From contig NZ_FRBI01000003.1 in assembly GCF_900142575.1 (NCBI RefSeq), positions 43,926 through 107,925 of the forward strand: a stretch of DNA of 64,000 nt, given 5' to 3'. Positions 8,767 through 17,852 of this stretch are shown here, in pieces. Position numbers and translations under genes: made by a program. Within the stretch, counting starts at the first letter, position 1; the number at the start of each line of letters is the position of its first letter. The DNA comes from Actinacidiphila paucisporea. GTDB lineage: Bacteria > Actinomycetota > Actinomycetes > Streptomycetales > Streptomycetaceae. The notes beneath the pieces are model-generated. The model did no database searches. It had not been told where the DNA came from and saw only the letters and a list, made by a program, of their open reading frames with translations.

Positions 8767-9408
8767 ATGGAACGCCCCATCTCCGCCGCGCCCAGCCGCC
8801 GTTCGCTGCTGCGCGGCAGCCTCGGCCTCGGTGCCGCCGCCACCGCGGGCCTGGCCGCCGACCTCTGGCCCGCCGGTGCCGCCCGCGCCGCCGCCGGACC
8901 CGCCGCCCCGCACGCGGCCGCGGTCGACTACCCGTCAGCCACCTGGGCGCCGGCCAGCACCGCGAATTACACCGCGTCCAGCCGCCCGTCCAGCTACCCG
9001 ATCCAGCTGGTGGTCATCCACGTCACGCAGGAGACCTTCGCCGACACCATCGCGCTCTTCAAGGACCCGGCCCACGCCGCCACGGCGCACTACGTCGTCC
9101 GGTCCGCCGACGGCGCCATCGACCAGTGCGTCCGGGAGCACGACATCGCCTGGCACGCGGGCAACTGGGACTACAACACCCGCAGCATCGGCATCGAGCA
9201 CGAGGGGTGGGTGGACCAGCCGTCCTACTTCACCACCGCGCTCTACCACGCCTCCGCGGCGCTGACCGCGGAGATCTGCGACAAGTACGGCATCCCGAAG
9301 GACCGCAACCACATCATCGGCCACTCCCAGGTGCCCGGCACCGACCACACCGACCCGGGGCCCAACTGGGACTGGGTGCGCTACATCCGGCTGGTCAACG
9401 GGGTGTGA
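8767..9408 (+). CDS. Tat-exported N-acetylmuramoyl-L-alanine amidase
   Basis: This 213-residue enzyme hydrolyses the amide bond between MurNAc and L-Ala of peptidoglycan. The N-terminus has a Tat signal (SRRSLLRGSLGLGAAAT) with cleavage probably after the Ala-rich stretch near residue 40. The rest is an amidase_2 domain: VVIHVTQETF gives the first zinc His, and GHSQVPGTDHTDPG near the end supplies the other ligands. The Tat signal implies export in folded form. The last 14 bases overlap the end of a convergent gene. It faces away from the M23 gene, so the locus pairs two cell-wall hydrolases. Confidence 0.9.
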   Translation: MERPISAAPSRRSLLRGSLGLGAAATAGLAADLWPAGAARAAAGPAAPHAAAVDYPSATWAPASTANYTASSRPSSYPIQLVVIHVTQETFADTIALFKDPAHAATAHYVVRSADGAIDQCVREHDIAWHAGNWDYNTRSIGIEHEGWVDQPSYFTTALYHASAALTAEICDKYGIPKDRNHIIGHSQVPGTDHTDPGPNWDWVRYIRLVNGV

Positions 9409-10066
9409 GGTCCGCCGGCCCCTGGCCGTCTTCAGCGGGCCCGTCCAGGGGGAACATGACGCTGAGCCGGGGCAGCCGCCGGGCCGACTCCTCCTCGTCG
9501 CTGGCGGTCCAGCGGCGCCCCGACGGGCCGCGGTCGCCGACCGGCACCAGCGAGGGGGCGCCGGTGTGCCCCGGGGCGCCGGCGGCGTCGCGGCGGGTGG
9601 TGCGTACGGCCGCGTAGAAGGCGTCGCCGAAGTCGTCCGACGGGCCGGTCGCCAGCTCGTACGCCTCAAGGCCGAGCGTGTCGAGGGTCGGCCAGCCCGG
9701 CCGGTCCTCGGCCGGCCAGGCCGCCCTGGGGCGGCCGGCCAGCCGCAGCACCTCGGGCGCGTAGGCGAGGACGTCGGGGTCGTTCACCACCGCCTCGAAA
9801 ACGGCCCGGCCAAGGCCCATCATCCAGTGCTGGAAGGGGCGGAAAGCCTCGTCGGAACACCAGCCGCCGAAGATCCGGTCGGCAGCCCCCCACAGATTCC
9901 AGGTGAAGGCCTCGTCCGTCATCTGGTCGAGCCGGGCCTGAAAGCACACGATCTCGTCGGCGGGCCACCGGGCGAGCGCGTGGCGCAGCCAGGCATCACG
10001 CTTGTCACCACCGAATCCGTGCCGCCGGGAGTCCTCAAGGAGGGTCCAGAACGCGTCGGTGTCCAT
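9395..10066 (-). CDS. DUF4240 domain protein
   Basis: This is a cytoplasmic protein of 223 residues matching the DUF4240 pattern: MDTDAFWTLLEDSR at the start, then a conserved aromatic block (FTWNLWGAADRIFGGWCSDE) and an FQHWMMGLGR segment. The family is frequent and single-copy in Streptomyces, but its function is unknown. The ATG at 10066 starts at the conserved DUF4240 N-terminus. The 3' end overlaps the convergent amidase gene by 14 bases. Confidence 0.8.
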   Translation of the reverse strand: MDTDAFWTLLEDSRRHGFGGDKRDAWLRHALARWPADEIVCFQARLDQMTDEAFTWNLWGAADRIFGGWCSDEAFRPFQHWMMGLGRAVFEAVVNDPDVLAYAPEVLRLAGRPRAAWPAEDRPGWPTLDTLGLEAYELATGPSDDFGDAFYAAVRTTRRDAAGAPGHTGAPSLVPVGDRGPSGRRWTASDEEESARRLPRLSVMFPLDGPAEDGQGPADLTPR

Positions 10067-10596
10067 AGTCGCCGACTATGCCAGAGGCGCGCCGGGCCGC
10101 TCCAATTGCGGGGGCGAAAAGCCCGGTTGACGGACGGCGGCCGGGATCGTCGGGGAGCCGGCGGAGCCGCGCCGGTCCCGGGACCGCACGGCCGGACTGC
10201 CCGGCGCAGCGATGCCGTGACACACCTGGCGCCCCACCTGTCACGCCTCACCCCGTGAGCCACGCCCTCCCCGCTCACCCCAGACCCGCGGCCTCCGCCC
10301 CGGCCCGACCTCTCATTGGCACCGCCAAACATCGGAAAGAAGCGCATACTTGAGCCAATGCGCGCGGGTCGCGCGCCCCGGCTGGGCATTCCCGTTCGCG
10401 AGCATTCACGGTCGTAAAGACGCCGCCGGATCACCACCATTCCGCGCTTTCCCGAAAGCATGCGGAGAATTGCTTTCAACCCCCCTTTCCTTTCGCCCGT
10501 TCGAGTGACCCGCGGCTCCTTTCCCGCCTAGCTTGTTCCGCGGCGCGGGGCCCCGGGACGGCGCCCGCGCGCACCGAGACGAAGGTGGGGACATCC
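10067..10596. other. Long leader region before the 10597 surface-protein gene
   Basis: About 530 bases with no gene. A small inverted repeat, TTGG-CACCG-CCAA, lies at 10316-10328. The stretch 10440-10520 is relatively AT- and pyrimidine-rich and is the likely promoter region for the downstream gene. No -10/-35 pair is convincing. Confidence 0.35.
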
Positions 10597-13185
10597 ATGC
10601 TCCGACTCTTGCCCTCCCGCTCCGCACAAGACCCCCCGACCCGCAGACCGCGCCGGTTAGCCGCGCGGGCGGCGGTCGCCATATCGGCGGCGCTGCTCGC
10701 GACGGCGGCCGGCTCGCTCTCGCCGGTCATGGCCCAGGGCGCGCAAGGCCCGGGCAGCCAGTCCCCCGCCACCCACCCTCCGGGCGGCGGCTCCGGCCCG
10801 CTGGTCAAGACCGTGCAGAACGTCACCACTCCCGGCACGACGCAGGCCCAGCACTCCGACACCCTCAACTGGGCCGTGACCTACCACAACACCTCGACCA
10901 CCGGTGCGCCGGCCGCCACCACCATCACCGATCCGATCAGCAACGCCGGGGCCGGGCAGACCTACGTCCCCGGTTCGCTGCACGTACCGCCCGGCTGGAC
11001 TCCCGAGTGGTCCACCGACGGCAGCACCTTCACCGGCACCGACCAGGGCGCCGCGACCACCGTCGTGCGGGGCACCGACCCGGCGGCGATCGGCGCAGGC
11101 ACCAACGTGAGCGGCGACCTGCTGCCGCCGGTGCAGGCCGCGCCCCGCAGCACCGGCGGCGACGGCTTCGCACCCATCCTCTTCCGGGCGCCGTCCGGTG
11201 ACGTCGAGGCGTGGAACATCTACCACCACAGCGGCCCCACCGTCCGACTGGTCGTCTGCAACGACCTGTCCTCCGGCCAGCCCTGCCCCGGCGGACCCTG
11301 GCCGCGCCCGCTCAACACCACGCCAGGACAGCTCGGTTCGGGCGCCACCAGCGACGTCTACACCACGCTGACCCCGCAGTACGTCAGGGACCCGGGGCGG
11401 CCCGGCGTCGTCTACTACCCGGCGGTCGCCGCCGGTTCGGTCGGCGCCGGCTGCCTGGACCTCGGCGCCCGCGCCAACTGCGGCTTCTTCCCGCTCGCCG
11501 CCGCGTCCGGCTCCCCGAGCAGCGCCAACGGGCTCGCCGGACTCGTCGCCCAGGGCGGCAGGCTCTACGGCGTCGCCAGCACCGGCCAGGTGCTGTGCCT
11601 GGACATCGCCTCCCGAACCCCCTGCGCCGGACAGCCCTTCGCCGCGATCGTGCCGGCCAACCACGACCTGCCCGGCAGCACCTACGCCCTCTACCAGGGC
11701 TCCCTGGCGGTCGCCGACGGCCGGATCTACGCCTCCTCGGCCCCCATGGCCGGCGGATCGACCGCCCCCGGCCGCCCGGCACTCGGCTGCTTCGACCCGG
11801 CCACCGGCGCGACCTGCGCGGGCTGGACGACGCCCCACCCGGCAGGACCCGACGCCAACGCGTACACATACAACGCCTTCGTCGCCTACGACACCGCGGG
11901 ACACCCGACCGGTGTCTGCACGGCGGACTCCACCGGCGGCTCGCCGTCGACCAGTTGCTACGCGCTCGACGGCGGCCCGCTGGCCGCGCCCCCGACCGGC
12001 CTGGACGCGCTGCCCGGCGGAGCGCTGGTCTTCAACCCCGAGGTCGTCAACGCAGGCGGCGACAACCGCAGTTACTTCCCCGTATGGGGCGGGCCGCTGC
12101 CCGGCGACACCGTCTGCTACAGCTGGACGCACGCCCAGCCGTGCGCCGGCTTCCCGGCCGTCGCCGGGCACCCCGCGGTCAACTCCGGTGCCACGCGTGA
12201 CTACGGGTACGCCTACGACGCCACGACCCGGTGCCTGATCGGCCTCGGCGACGCGGGCATCCTCTTCTCGATGGACCCGGCCACCGGCGGCTCGCCCTGC
12301 CTGCACACCGGCGTGTCCGTCACCCTCACGCCCGCCGACTTCTACTGCGACGGCGGCACGGGGCACACCGCCGCCTACACCGAGGCCCGGTTGACCGGCC
12401 TCGACCTCGCCCACACCGACCCGGCCGCCACCACCGTCTCGGTCACCGACCCCGACGGCACCGTCATCGCGACCCCGGCGCTCTCGCCGTCCGGCACCGT
12501 CGACCTGTCCGGCATCTCGGCCGCCGGCCATCCCTCCATCACCGTCACCGTGCAGTTCAGCCTCACCGACACCAGCGACTTCGGCAACGGCCACAACCCC
12601 TCGCTGACGGTGTCCTTCCAGGGCGACGACCCGCAACTGTGCCTGCGCACCGTCGTCACCGCTGACTGCGCCACCAGCCAGGTCGCCGACACCGCCACCG
12701 GCAGCGACGCCACCGGCGCCCTGACCTCCAACACCGTCACCGTCCCGGTGCAGCCGGGCGCGGCGTGCCAGCCGCACGTCTCCGTCAACAAGGAGATCTG
12801 CGCCGGCTCCTCGCACGCCTGCGGCCCCGGCGGCGCGGGCCCGTGGGTCAAGTCCAGCCCCGTCGGCCTGCTCCAGGTCCTCGGCACGGCCTACTGGCGC
12901 ATCACCGTCACCAACGCCGGCCCGGTCGACGCCACCGACGTCACCGTCAACGACCCGACCACACCGTCCTGCTCGCACGCGGCCGGCACCTTCACGCTGG
13001 CCTCGGGCACCAGCCGCCAGGTCTACTGCAGCTCGTTCCTGCTGGCGCTCCCGCTGAAGAACACGGCGACCGCGAGCTTCGTCGCCCTCAACTCCCCCTA
13101 CGGCACCCACCCCACGACCACCGACCCGTCATCGGCCGTGGCCTGCTCCCTGCTGTGCATCCTGCTGCCGGCCGAGCACCACTGA
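10597..13185 (+). CDS. Large secreted Cys-rich protein with DUF11-type domains
   Basis: This is an exported protein of about 862 residues. A basic N-terminus (RRPRRLAARAAVA) leads into a signal peptide ending near LSPVMAQ. A DUF11-like beta domain follows (LNWAVTYHNTSTTG), then a middle region of at least five units of the form C-x(7-8)-C, for example CLDIASRTPCAG and CFDPATGATCAG, suggesting a repeated beta-propeller fold. A second DUF11-like domain near the end reads YWRITVTNAGPVDATDVTV. The ATG at 10597 is chosen because GAAGGTGGGG lies at good spacing; a GTG four codons upstream overlaps it. A TTA codon near codon 20 suggests bldA control. No sortase signal was found; function is unknown. 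Confidence 0.75.
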   Translation: MLRLLPSRSAQDPPTRRPRRLAARAAVAISAALLATAAGSLSPVMAQGAQGPGSQSPATHPPGGGSGPLVKTVQNVTTPGTTQAQHSDTLNWAVTYHNTSTTGAPAATTITDPISNAGAGQTYVPGSLHVPPGWTPEWSTDGSTFTGTDQGAATTVVRGTDPAAIGAGTNVSGDLLPPVQAAPRSTGGDGFAPILFRAPSGDVEAWNIYHHSGPTVRLVVCNDLSSGQPCPGGPWPRPLNTTPGQLGSGATSDVYTTLTPQYVRDPGRPGVVYYPAVAAGSVGAGCLDLGARANCGFFPLAAASGSPSSANGLAGLVAQGGRLYGVASTGQVLCLDIASRTPCAGQPFAAIVPANHDLPGSTYALYQGSLAVADGRIYASSAPMAGGSTAPGRPALGCFDPATGATCAGWTTPHPAGPDANAYTYNAFVAYDTAGHPTGVCTADSTGGSPSTSCYALDGGPLAAPPTGLDALPGGALVFNPEVVNAGGDNRSYFPVWGGPLPGDTVCYSWTHAQPCAGFPAVAGHPAVNSGATRDYGYAYDATTRCLIGLGDAGILFSMDPATGGSPCLHTGVSVTLTPADFYCDGGTGHTAAYTEARLTGLDLAHTDPAATTVSVTDPDGTVIATPALSPSGTVDLSGISAAGHPSITVTVQFSLTDTSDFGNGHNPSLTVSFQGDDPQLCLRTVVTADCATSQVADTATGSDATGALTSNTVTVPVQPGAACQPHVSVNKEICAGSSHACGPGGAGPWVKSSPVGLLQVLGTAYWRITVTNAGPVDATDVTVNDPTTPSCSHAAGTFTLASGTSRQVYCSSFLLALPLKNTATASFVALNSPYGTHPTTTDPSSAVACSLLCILLPAEHH

Positions 13186-13198
13186 TCCCTGTGGCCCG

Positions 13199-13228
13199 CC
13201 CCGTGCCGAGGTCCGCCTCGGCACGGGG
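13199..13228. terminator. Bidirectional hairpin terminator
   Basis: CCCCGTGCCGAGG at 13199-13211 pairs perfectly with CCTCGGCACGGGG at 13216-13228 across a four-base loop. It sits exactly between convergent gene ends at 13185 and 13232. Confidence 0.8.
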
Positions 13229-13231
13229 TGA

Positions 13232-13534
13232 TCACTCGGCGGGCGGCACGTCGTACGCCTCCCGGGTCCGCTCCCGCAGCCGCGGCACGATCTGGGCGAG
13301 CAGGATGTCCTCGAAGTGCGGGGTCCGCTGGTGCTCGGCGAAGGCCGCACGCGAGGTGTACCGCTCCAGGACCACGACGGCACGCTCGTCGTCCAACTGC
13401 CGGTAGACCCGGAAGGACACGTTGCCCGGCTCCTGGCGAGAGGCCTCGGCAAGCGGCGGATAGAGCGCGAGCACCTCGTCCAGATCCTGGTCCGGGTCGA
13501 TGTGGTGATGCGCGATGACCTGGTAATGCGTCAT
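13232..13534 (-). CDS. Antibiotic biosynthesis monooxygenase (ABM) domain protein
   Basis: This 100-residue single-domain protein has the dimeric ferredoxin-like ABM fold: an early beta strand (YQVIAHHHIDP), the helix LYPPLAEASRQEPGNVSFRVYRQ, then VVVLERYTSRAAFAEHQRTPHF. Relatives include YgiN-like quinol monooxygenases and cofactor-free oxygenases. The conserved E/RY and H-x-x-T-P-H-F positions are present. The ATG at 13534 fits the domain exactly. No partner gene indicates a pathway, so it may serve in general quinone or redox housekeeping. Confidence 0.82.
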   Translation of the reverse strand: MTHYQVIAHHHIDPDQDLDEVLALYPPLAEASRQEPGNVSFRVYRQLDDERAVVVLERYTSRAAFAEHQRTPHFEDILLAQIVPRLRERTREAYDVPPAE

Positions 13535-14098
13535 GTCGAACTCCGTCGGTTCCGTCCGGACTCAGCTGCGATGCCGTGGGCGGCCACGCTAACATCACGC
13601 GACCCTCTGGATACGGAACGCGATCACGCGCGCCGGGCGGGCGGGCCCGCCGGCTTCCGCGCCGGCGAAGCGCCTCGGGGCCGGTACGCGGGGCACCCCG
13701 CCCGCGCGCGTCCCGCCGGTGCGGGACCCGTCCGCACGACGCGCCACGGCGGCTGCCGGGCCTGCGCGCCCCGGCTTGCGCGCTGTCGTACGCGCGGCGA
13801 GCGGCACGACCCCGGGACCCCTCCGCCGGCCGGCCGGACCGGAACGAGTGAGGACCGCGCCCCGGGGGCCCGCATTCCGGCGGTCGGCAGTACCCTCGTG
13901 ATCCTCACGGCACCACCTCTCCGGCCCCTGGGCGCACGCGTCTTCGACGCTCGGCCCTCTCGTGGAGGAAAGGGCAACGGCCGCCGTGAGCCCCGGCTGA
14001 TCCGCTCGGCTGCCGGTGGAACCCGAGTACGGAACCGGGCATCGCGGGGCCGCGAACAGCGGCTCCGCCACAAGGGGCAGCACGAGGGACGGGATCAG
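13535..14098. other. Non-coding stretch ahead of the pseudokinase gene
   Basis: The plus frame of the downstream gene is open throughout this ~560-base stretch, but its translation is Arg/Pro/Ala-rich with poor codon structure, typical of spurious high-GC readings. GGAGGAAAGGG near 13960 resembles a ribosome-binding site but leads only to a GTG followed by three codons and a stop, a possible tiny leader peptide. No other feature is seen. Confidence 0.4.
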
Positions 14099-16582
14099 GT
14101 GGACCAGGACCACGACGGCACGGGCATACCCGGCGAGAACGAGAACCAGCCTCCGGCGGCGCAACCGCCCGGAGCGAAGCCGGCGGCCGGGGCGGGCGGT
14201 GCCGGGCCCGCCCGGCGGCGCCCCGCCGCGGCGCCTTCCCCGGCCGCCCAGCCCGGCAGGGCCCCGGCCCCGCGGAAGGCCGCCGCGAAGCAGCCCCTCC
14301 CACCCGCTGCCCCGCCCCAGCCCACCGGCGCCCCCCAGCAGCCGGCGACCCGCCCGGCCCCGGCGGCGAAGCCCCGAAAGGCGCCCACGACGAAGGCGGC
14401 GAGCGCGCCCAAGCGCACGAACGCCGAGCCTGCGGCGCGCAAGACCTCGGCCACGGGCCGCGCTTCCGGTACGGCCGCGGGCCGCGCTTCCGGTGCGGCC
14501 GCGCGCAAGAGCCCCGGCACGACTCCCGCGGAAGCGGCCGCGGCCACCGGCCCGAGTACGGCCACTGACCCCGCCACGGCCACCGGGCCGATCGCAGACG
14601 CCGCACCTTCCACGCCCACCGGCCCGACCACGGACGCCGCACCGGCCACGCCCACCGGCCCGATTGCGGACGCCGCACCCACCACGGGCGCAACACCCGC
14701 TGGCGGTACGGCCACGGGTACGAGCGCGAGCGCAACTCCCGACGCGGCGACCCGAGCAGCCGCGCACGCCACTCCCACGGCGGCCGCAACTCCGGCCACG
14801 GACGCGGGACCCACCACGGCCACCACCCCGCCCACGGACGCGGCGCCCAGCACCACCCCCGCGGGTGAGAGCGGGGCCGCGACCCCCGACGCGGCCGACG
14901 CAACAACCGCTGCCACCAGCTCGGGTGCGGGCAAGCGCACCCGGGCGCGTACGAGCACCGCCGCAGGCGCAGCCGCACGGGCGGGCAAGGCCGGCCAGGC
15001 CGCCCCGCGGAAGAAGGCCGCGCCGGCCAGGCGGGCGGCTCCCGCCAAGAAGGCGGCACCGGCGAAGGCCGCGGGACCCGCGAAGGCGGCCCCGGTGACA
15101 ACCGCGAAGACCCCGGCGGCCCCCGCCGGGCCTCCCGCGGGCGGGCCCTGGCGGGTGCCCGGGTACGTGCAGGAGGGGGAGGCCGGGGTCGACGCGGCAG
15201 GGAACGCCGTGGTGCGGGCGCGGCACGAGGGCAATGGGACCGCGGTCGCTATCACGTACGTCTCGGCCGCGGTGGCCGACGAGCAGGGGTTCGGGGAGGC
15301 CTTCAAGCGGGCGGCCGACGTGCTCGGCCCGCTCGAATCACCCTACGTGGCACGGCTTTACGCCTATGTCGAGGACGGCCAGAACGCCGCGATCGTGCGG
15401 GAAGCCGTCGACGGTGTCGCCCTGGACGCGCTGCTCACCGAGGGCGGCATACCGGCGGGTCCCGAGGCGTCGCTGGTCGTGCTGAAGGACTCGCTGCTCG
15501 GGCTGGCGGCCGCTCAGGGGGCCGGGCTCGATCGTAAGGGCTATCAGCGCTCGAACGTGCTGGTCACCGCCCGCGGTGAGGTCAAGCTCGCCGACCTCGG
15601 GGTGGCCGAGCCGGTGGCGGAGGCCACCGACGTCCAGGCGGCCACGGCGACCTTCGCCGCGTGCGCGGTGTCGCAGGCGGACGTACAGCCCCTGCTCGAC
15701 CGGGGGTTGGCCGCGGCCGAACCGCCGCTGTCCGCCGCCGACTTCGCGGCCGAGGTCGAGGCGTTCGCCGTCGCGGCCCACGGTGAGGATTGGGCGGCGC
15801 GGGGTCGCCACGAACTCGGTTGCCTCGTCGCTGCGTTGCTGACGCCGCCGCCGGCTCCGCCCGTCGTCGCCGTGCCGATGGAACAACCGCCGAGTGAACA
15901 ACCTCCGGTCGGGAAGCAGCGGTTCGGGCGGCGGGCCAAGATCCTCGCCATCGCCTTGGCCGCGGTGATCGTCGCGGGCGCGGTCACGGTCGCCGCCGTC
16001 GCCACCGGCAACAGCGACGACGCCGCCGCCACCGCGGCGACAGCCTCGCCGACGGCCACCGTGCCGTCCGCAACGGCTGCGGCGCCCGCCCCCGCTCCCA
16101 CCACGACCGCGCCTTCCGCGACGAGCACGCCGGCCGCGACGGCGACTCCCCCGCCCAGCCCGTCCGCATCGCACGCGCCCGCCAAGGCCAGGCCGAAGCC
16201 CACCGCCACCCCGGCCCGGTCCGCCTCCCCCACGCCCACGAAAGCCCCGCCGGCGGCCGGCCCGCACGTGTCCAGGATCGTCACCACGCTCACCTGCTCG
16301 CCCCGCGGCCGCACGGCGACGGCGGTCGTACGGGTGGAGTACGACGGGACGGCGGCGGGCACGCTCCGGCTCACGTGGTGGCGCAGTGCCACGGGCAGCC
16401 CCCGGGGTGCGACGACCATGGCCCCGCAGACGGCCGAATTCCCCAAGGGATCGACCAGTTATGTCTACACGGCCAATTTCGCCTACCACGACAATCCGGA
16501 CCGGCCCTACATCGGCGTGACCGTCTCCACCGACCCGGCGGCCGCGACCGGTACCGCCGTCGACACCACCCGCTGCCGCTGA
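14099..16582 (+). CDS. Membrane protein kinase-like protein (pseudokinase)
   Basis: The first ~345 residues are Ala/Pro/Thr/Lys-rich with KKAAPAKK repeats resembling histone H1-like tails. A kinase-like domain follows at ~355-590. Its catalytic signatures are degenerate: the VAIK lysine position reads VAITYV, the HRDLKPSN loop reads DRKGYQRSN, and DFG reads ADLG. A transmembrane helix (ILAIALAAVIVAGAV) near residue 615 precedes a Thr/Pro/Ala-rich linker and a ~100-residue extracellular beta domain. The layout mirrors PknB-like receptors, but activity is unlikely. The GTG start at 14099 is the best guess (GAGGGA upstream); the frame is open further back. Confidence 0.65.
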   Translation: MDQDHDGTGIPGENENQPPAAQPPGAKPAAGAGGAGPARRRPAAAPSPAAQPGRAPAPRKAAAKQPLPPAAPPQPTGAPQQPATRPAPAAKPRKAPTTKAASAPKRTNAEPAARKTSATGRASGTAAGRASGAAARKSPGTTPAEAAAATGPSTATDPATATGPIADAAPSTPTGPTTDAAPATPTGPIADAAPTTGATPAGGTATGTSASATPDAATRAAAHATPTAAATPATDAGPTTATTPPTDAAPSTTPAGESGAATPDAADATTAATSSGAGKRTRARTSTAAGAAARAGKAGQAAPRKKAAPARRAAPAKKAAPAKAAGPAKAAPVTTAKTPAAPAGPPAGGPWRVPGYVQEGEAGVDAAGNAVVRARHEGNGTAVAITYVSAAVADEQGFGEAFKRAADVLGPLESPYVARLYAYVEDGQNAAIVREAVDGVALDALLTEGGIPAGPEASLVVLKDSLLGLAAAQGAGLDRKGYQRSNVLVTARGEVKLADLGVAEPVAEATDVQAATATFAACAVSQADVQPLLDRGLAAAEPPLSAADFAAEVEAFAVAAHGEDWAARGRHELGCLVAALLTPPPAPPVVAVPMEQPPSEQPPVGKQRFGRRAKILAIALAAVIVAGAVTVAAVATGNSDDAAATAATASPTATVPSATAAAPAPAPTTTAPSATSTPAATATPPPSPSASHAPAKARPKPTATPARSASPTPTKAPPAAGPHVSRIVTTLTCSPRGRTATAVVRVEYDGTAAGTLRLTWWRSATGSPRGATTMAPQTAEFPKGSTSYVYTANFAYHDNPDRPYIGVTVSTDPAAATGTAVDTTRCR

Positions 16583-16785
16583 AGGCGGCGACAGCCGGTA
16601 TTCAGGCCTCGCGCGCCCGCCGAGGTCGGGGACATGTCCGAGTAACGGTCGCCGGCCACCTGGCCGGTGATCGGCTGGGGCGGGGCCAGTTCGTCGGCGC
16701 TGAGCGTGATACGGGTGGCGGCGGCGTTGTCCTCGCTCGCGGGGCCGCGCTGGGTCGCGAGGCCGGTGGTCGTCGGCGGGGTCAT
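16507..16785 (-). CDS. Possible small unknown protein
   Basis: A 92-residue frame whose ATG at 16785 has GGGAG six bases upstream. It shows good high-GC third-position codon use for the first ~65 codons (TRITLSADELAPPQPITG). Its last ~76 bases overlap the 3' end of the convergent kinase-like gene, where the translation becomes less protein-like. No family is recognised. It could be a real short gene or a chance frame. Confidence 0.3.
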   Translation of the reverse strand: MTPPTTTGLATQRGPASEDNAAATRITLSADELAPPQPITGQVAGDRYSDMSPTSAGARGLNTGCRRLQRQRVVSTAVPVAAAGSVETVTPM

Positions 16786-17067
16786 GTCGGTCTCCCTCGG
16801 TACGCGTACGGGTGCGGCTGCACGGTGGACCGTTGCGGGGCGCGGAAATCATCGGTCCCCGGCGGGCGGATGCGGCGCGCGGACACGGCAGGCGGACACG
16901 GCAGGCCGACACGGCGGGAGACGAATGTGCGCGCGGGTCGGATGTTCTGTCCCTGAGCGGTAACGCTCAGCCTCAGGAGCCCCTGCCGGGGGCAGGATCG
17001 CCTACGGCACCAAGGCTTCACTCGTCAGCACAGCCAGCACTCCCGGCGCACAGGAAAGAGGCACACC

Positions 17068-17754
17068 ATGGGCACCAGGACCATCGGCCGCACCGTACCG
17101 GCGCTGCTGCTCGTCACCGCGGGCCTGGCACTGGCGGCGTGCGGGCCCTCCGACAGCTCGGGCGCCGCGCCTGTCGCGTCCACGTCCTCCAGCCCCACCG
17201 CGGCGGCCACCGCCACCTCCGAGCCCCCGTCCGCGACGGACACCCCCGCGCCCGGCGCCACCACCACGACCCCGCCGACCGAGCATCCCGCAACCACGGG
17301 CGGCACGGGGGGCGGATCCGCGGGCGGGATACAACCGGCGTGCGCCACGGCCAAGTTGAAGACCACCGTCGAGAGTGAGGGAGGCGCCGCGGGCAGCGCC
17401 CTCTACACCCTGGTCTTCCAGAACACCGGCAGCGCCCCCTGCACCCTGCGCGGCTACCCGGGCGTCTCCTTCGTGAAGGCCCACAACGCCCAGCTCGGCA
17501 AGGCGGCCGCCAGGACCCCCGCGGCCACCCCCGTCGTCACGCTGATCCCCAACGCCCACGCGTACGTCGACCTGCGGACCGTCAACGGCCAGGGCGGGTA
17601 CGACGCGAGCCAGTGCGGCCTCGCCACCGTCCCCACCCTCCGCATCTACCCGCCGAACCAGACCGAGTCCACGAACATCGCCTGGAACAAGCAGGAGTGC
17701 GTCGCCTCCGGGATCCAGAACCTCCAGGTGGGCCCGGTGCACACCAACCGCTGA
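17068..17754 (+). CDS. DUF4232 lipoprotein
   Basis: This is an exported lipoprotein of 228 residues. The signal peptide ends in the lipobox LALAAC-G around residue 25. A Ser/Thr/Pro linker follows to about residue 88, then a DUF4232 domain: LYTLVFQNTGSAPCTLRGYPGVSFV, later HAYVDLRTVNGQG, with Cys pairs that may form disulfides. The family is abundant in actinomycetes and its function is unknown. AGGAAAGAGG-type bases precede the ATG. The 282-base gap upstream holds no gene beyond the possible minus-strand frame at 16507-16785. Confidence 0.85.
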   Translation: MGTRTIGRTVPALLLVTAGLALAACGPSDSSGAAPVASTSSSPTAAATATSEPPSATDTPAPGATTTTPPTEHPATTGGTGGGSAGGIQPACATAKLKTTVESEGGAAGSALYTLVFQNTGSAPCTLRGYPGVSFVKAHNAQLGKAAARTPAATPVVTLIPNAHAYVDLRTVNGQGGYDASQCGLATVPTLRIYPPNQTESTNIAWNKQECVASGIQNLQVGPVHTNR

Positions 17755-17852
17755 CCAGGCCGTCGCCGGCCGCGCCGCCCCACCCCGTCCCACCCCGTCC
17801 CACCTCGCACCGCCCAGCCGCACCCCCGTACACCCGTGCGATCCGGAATGAG

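Noticed and set aside
10067..10596. Defined promoter in the long leader of the surface-protein gene
   Set aside because: Candidate TTGG or AT-rich boxes do not have acceptable -35/-10 spacing, so no promoter is listed.
13316..14098. Upstream extension of the pseudokinase frame
   Set aside because: The frame is open but Arg/Pro-rich with weak codon bias and overlaps the ABM gene. GTG at 14099 is a better start.
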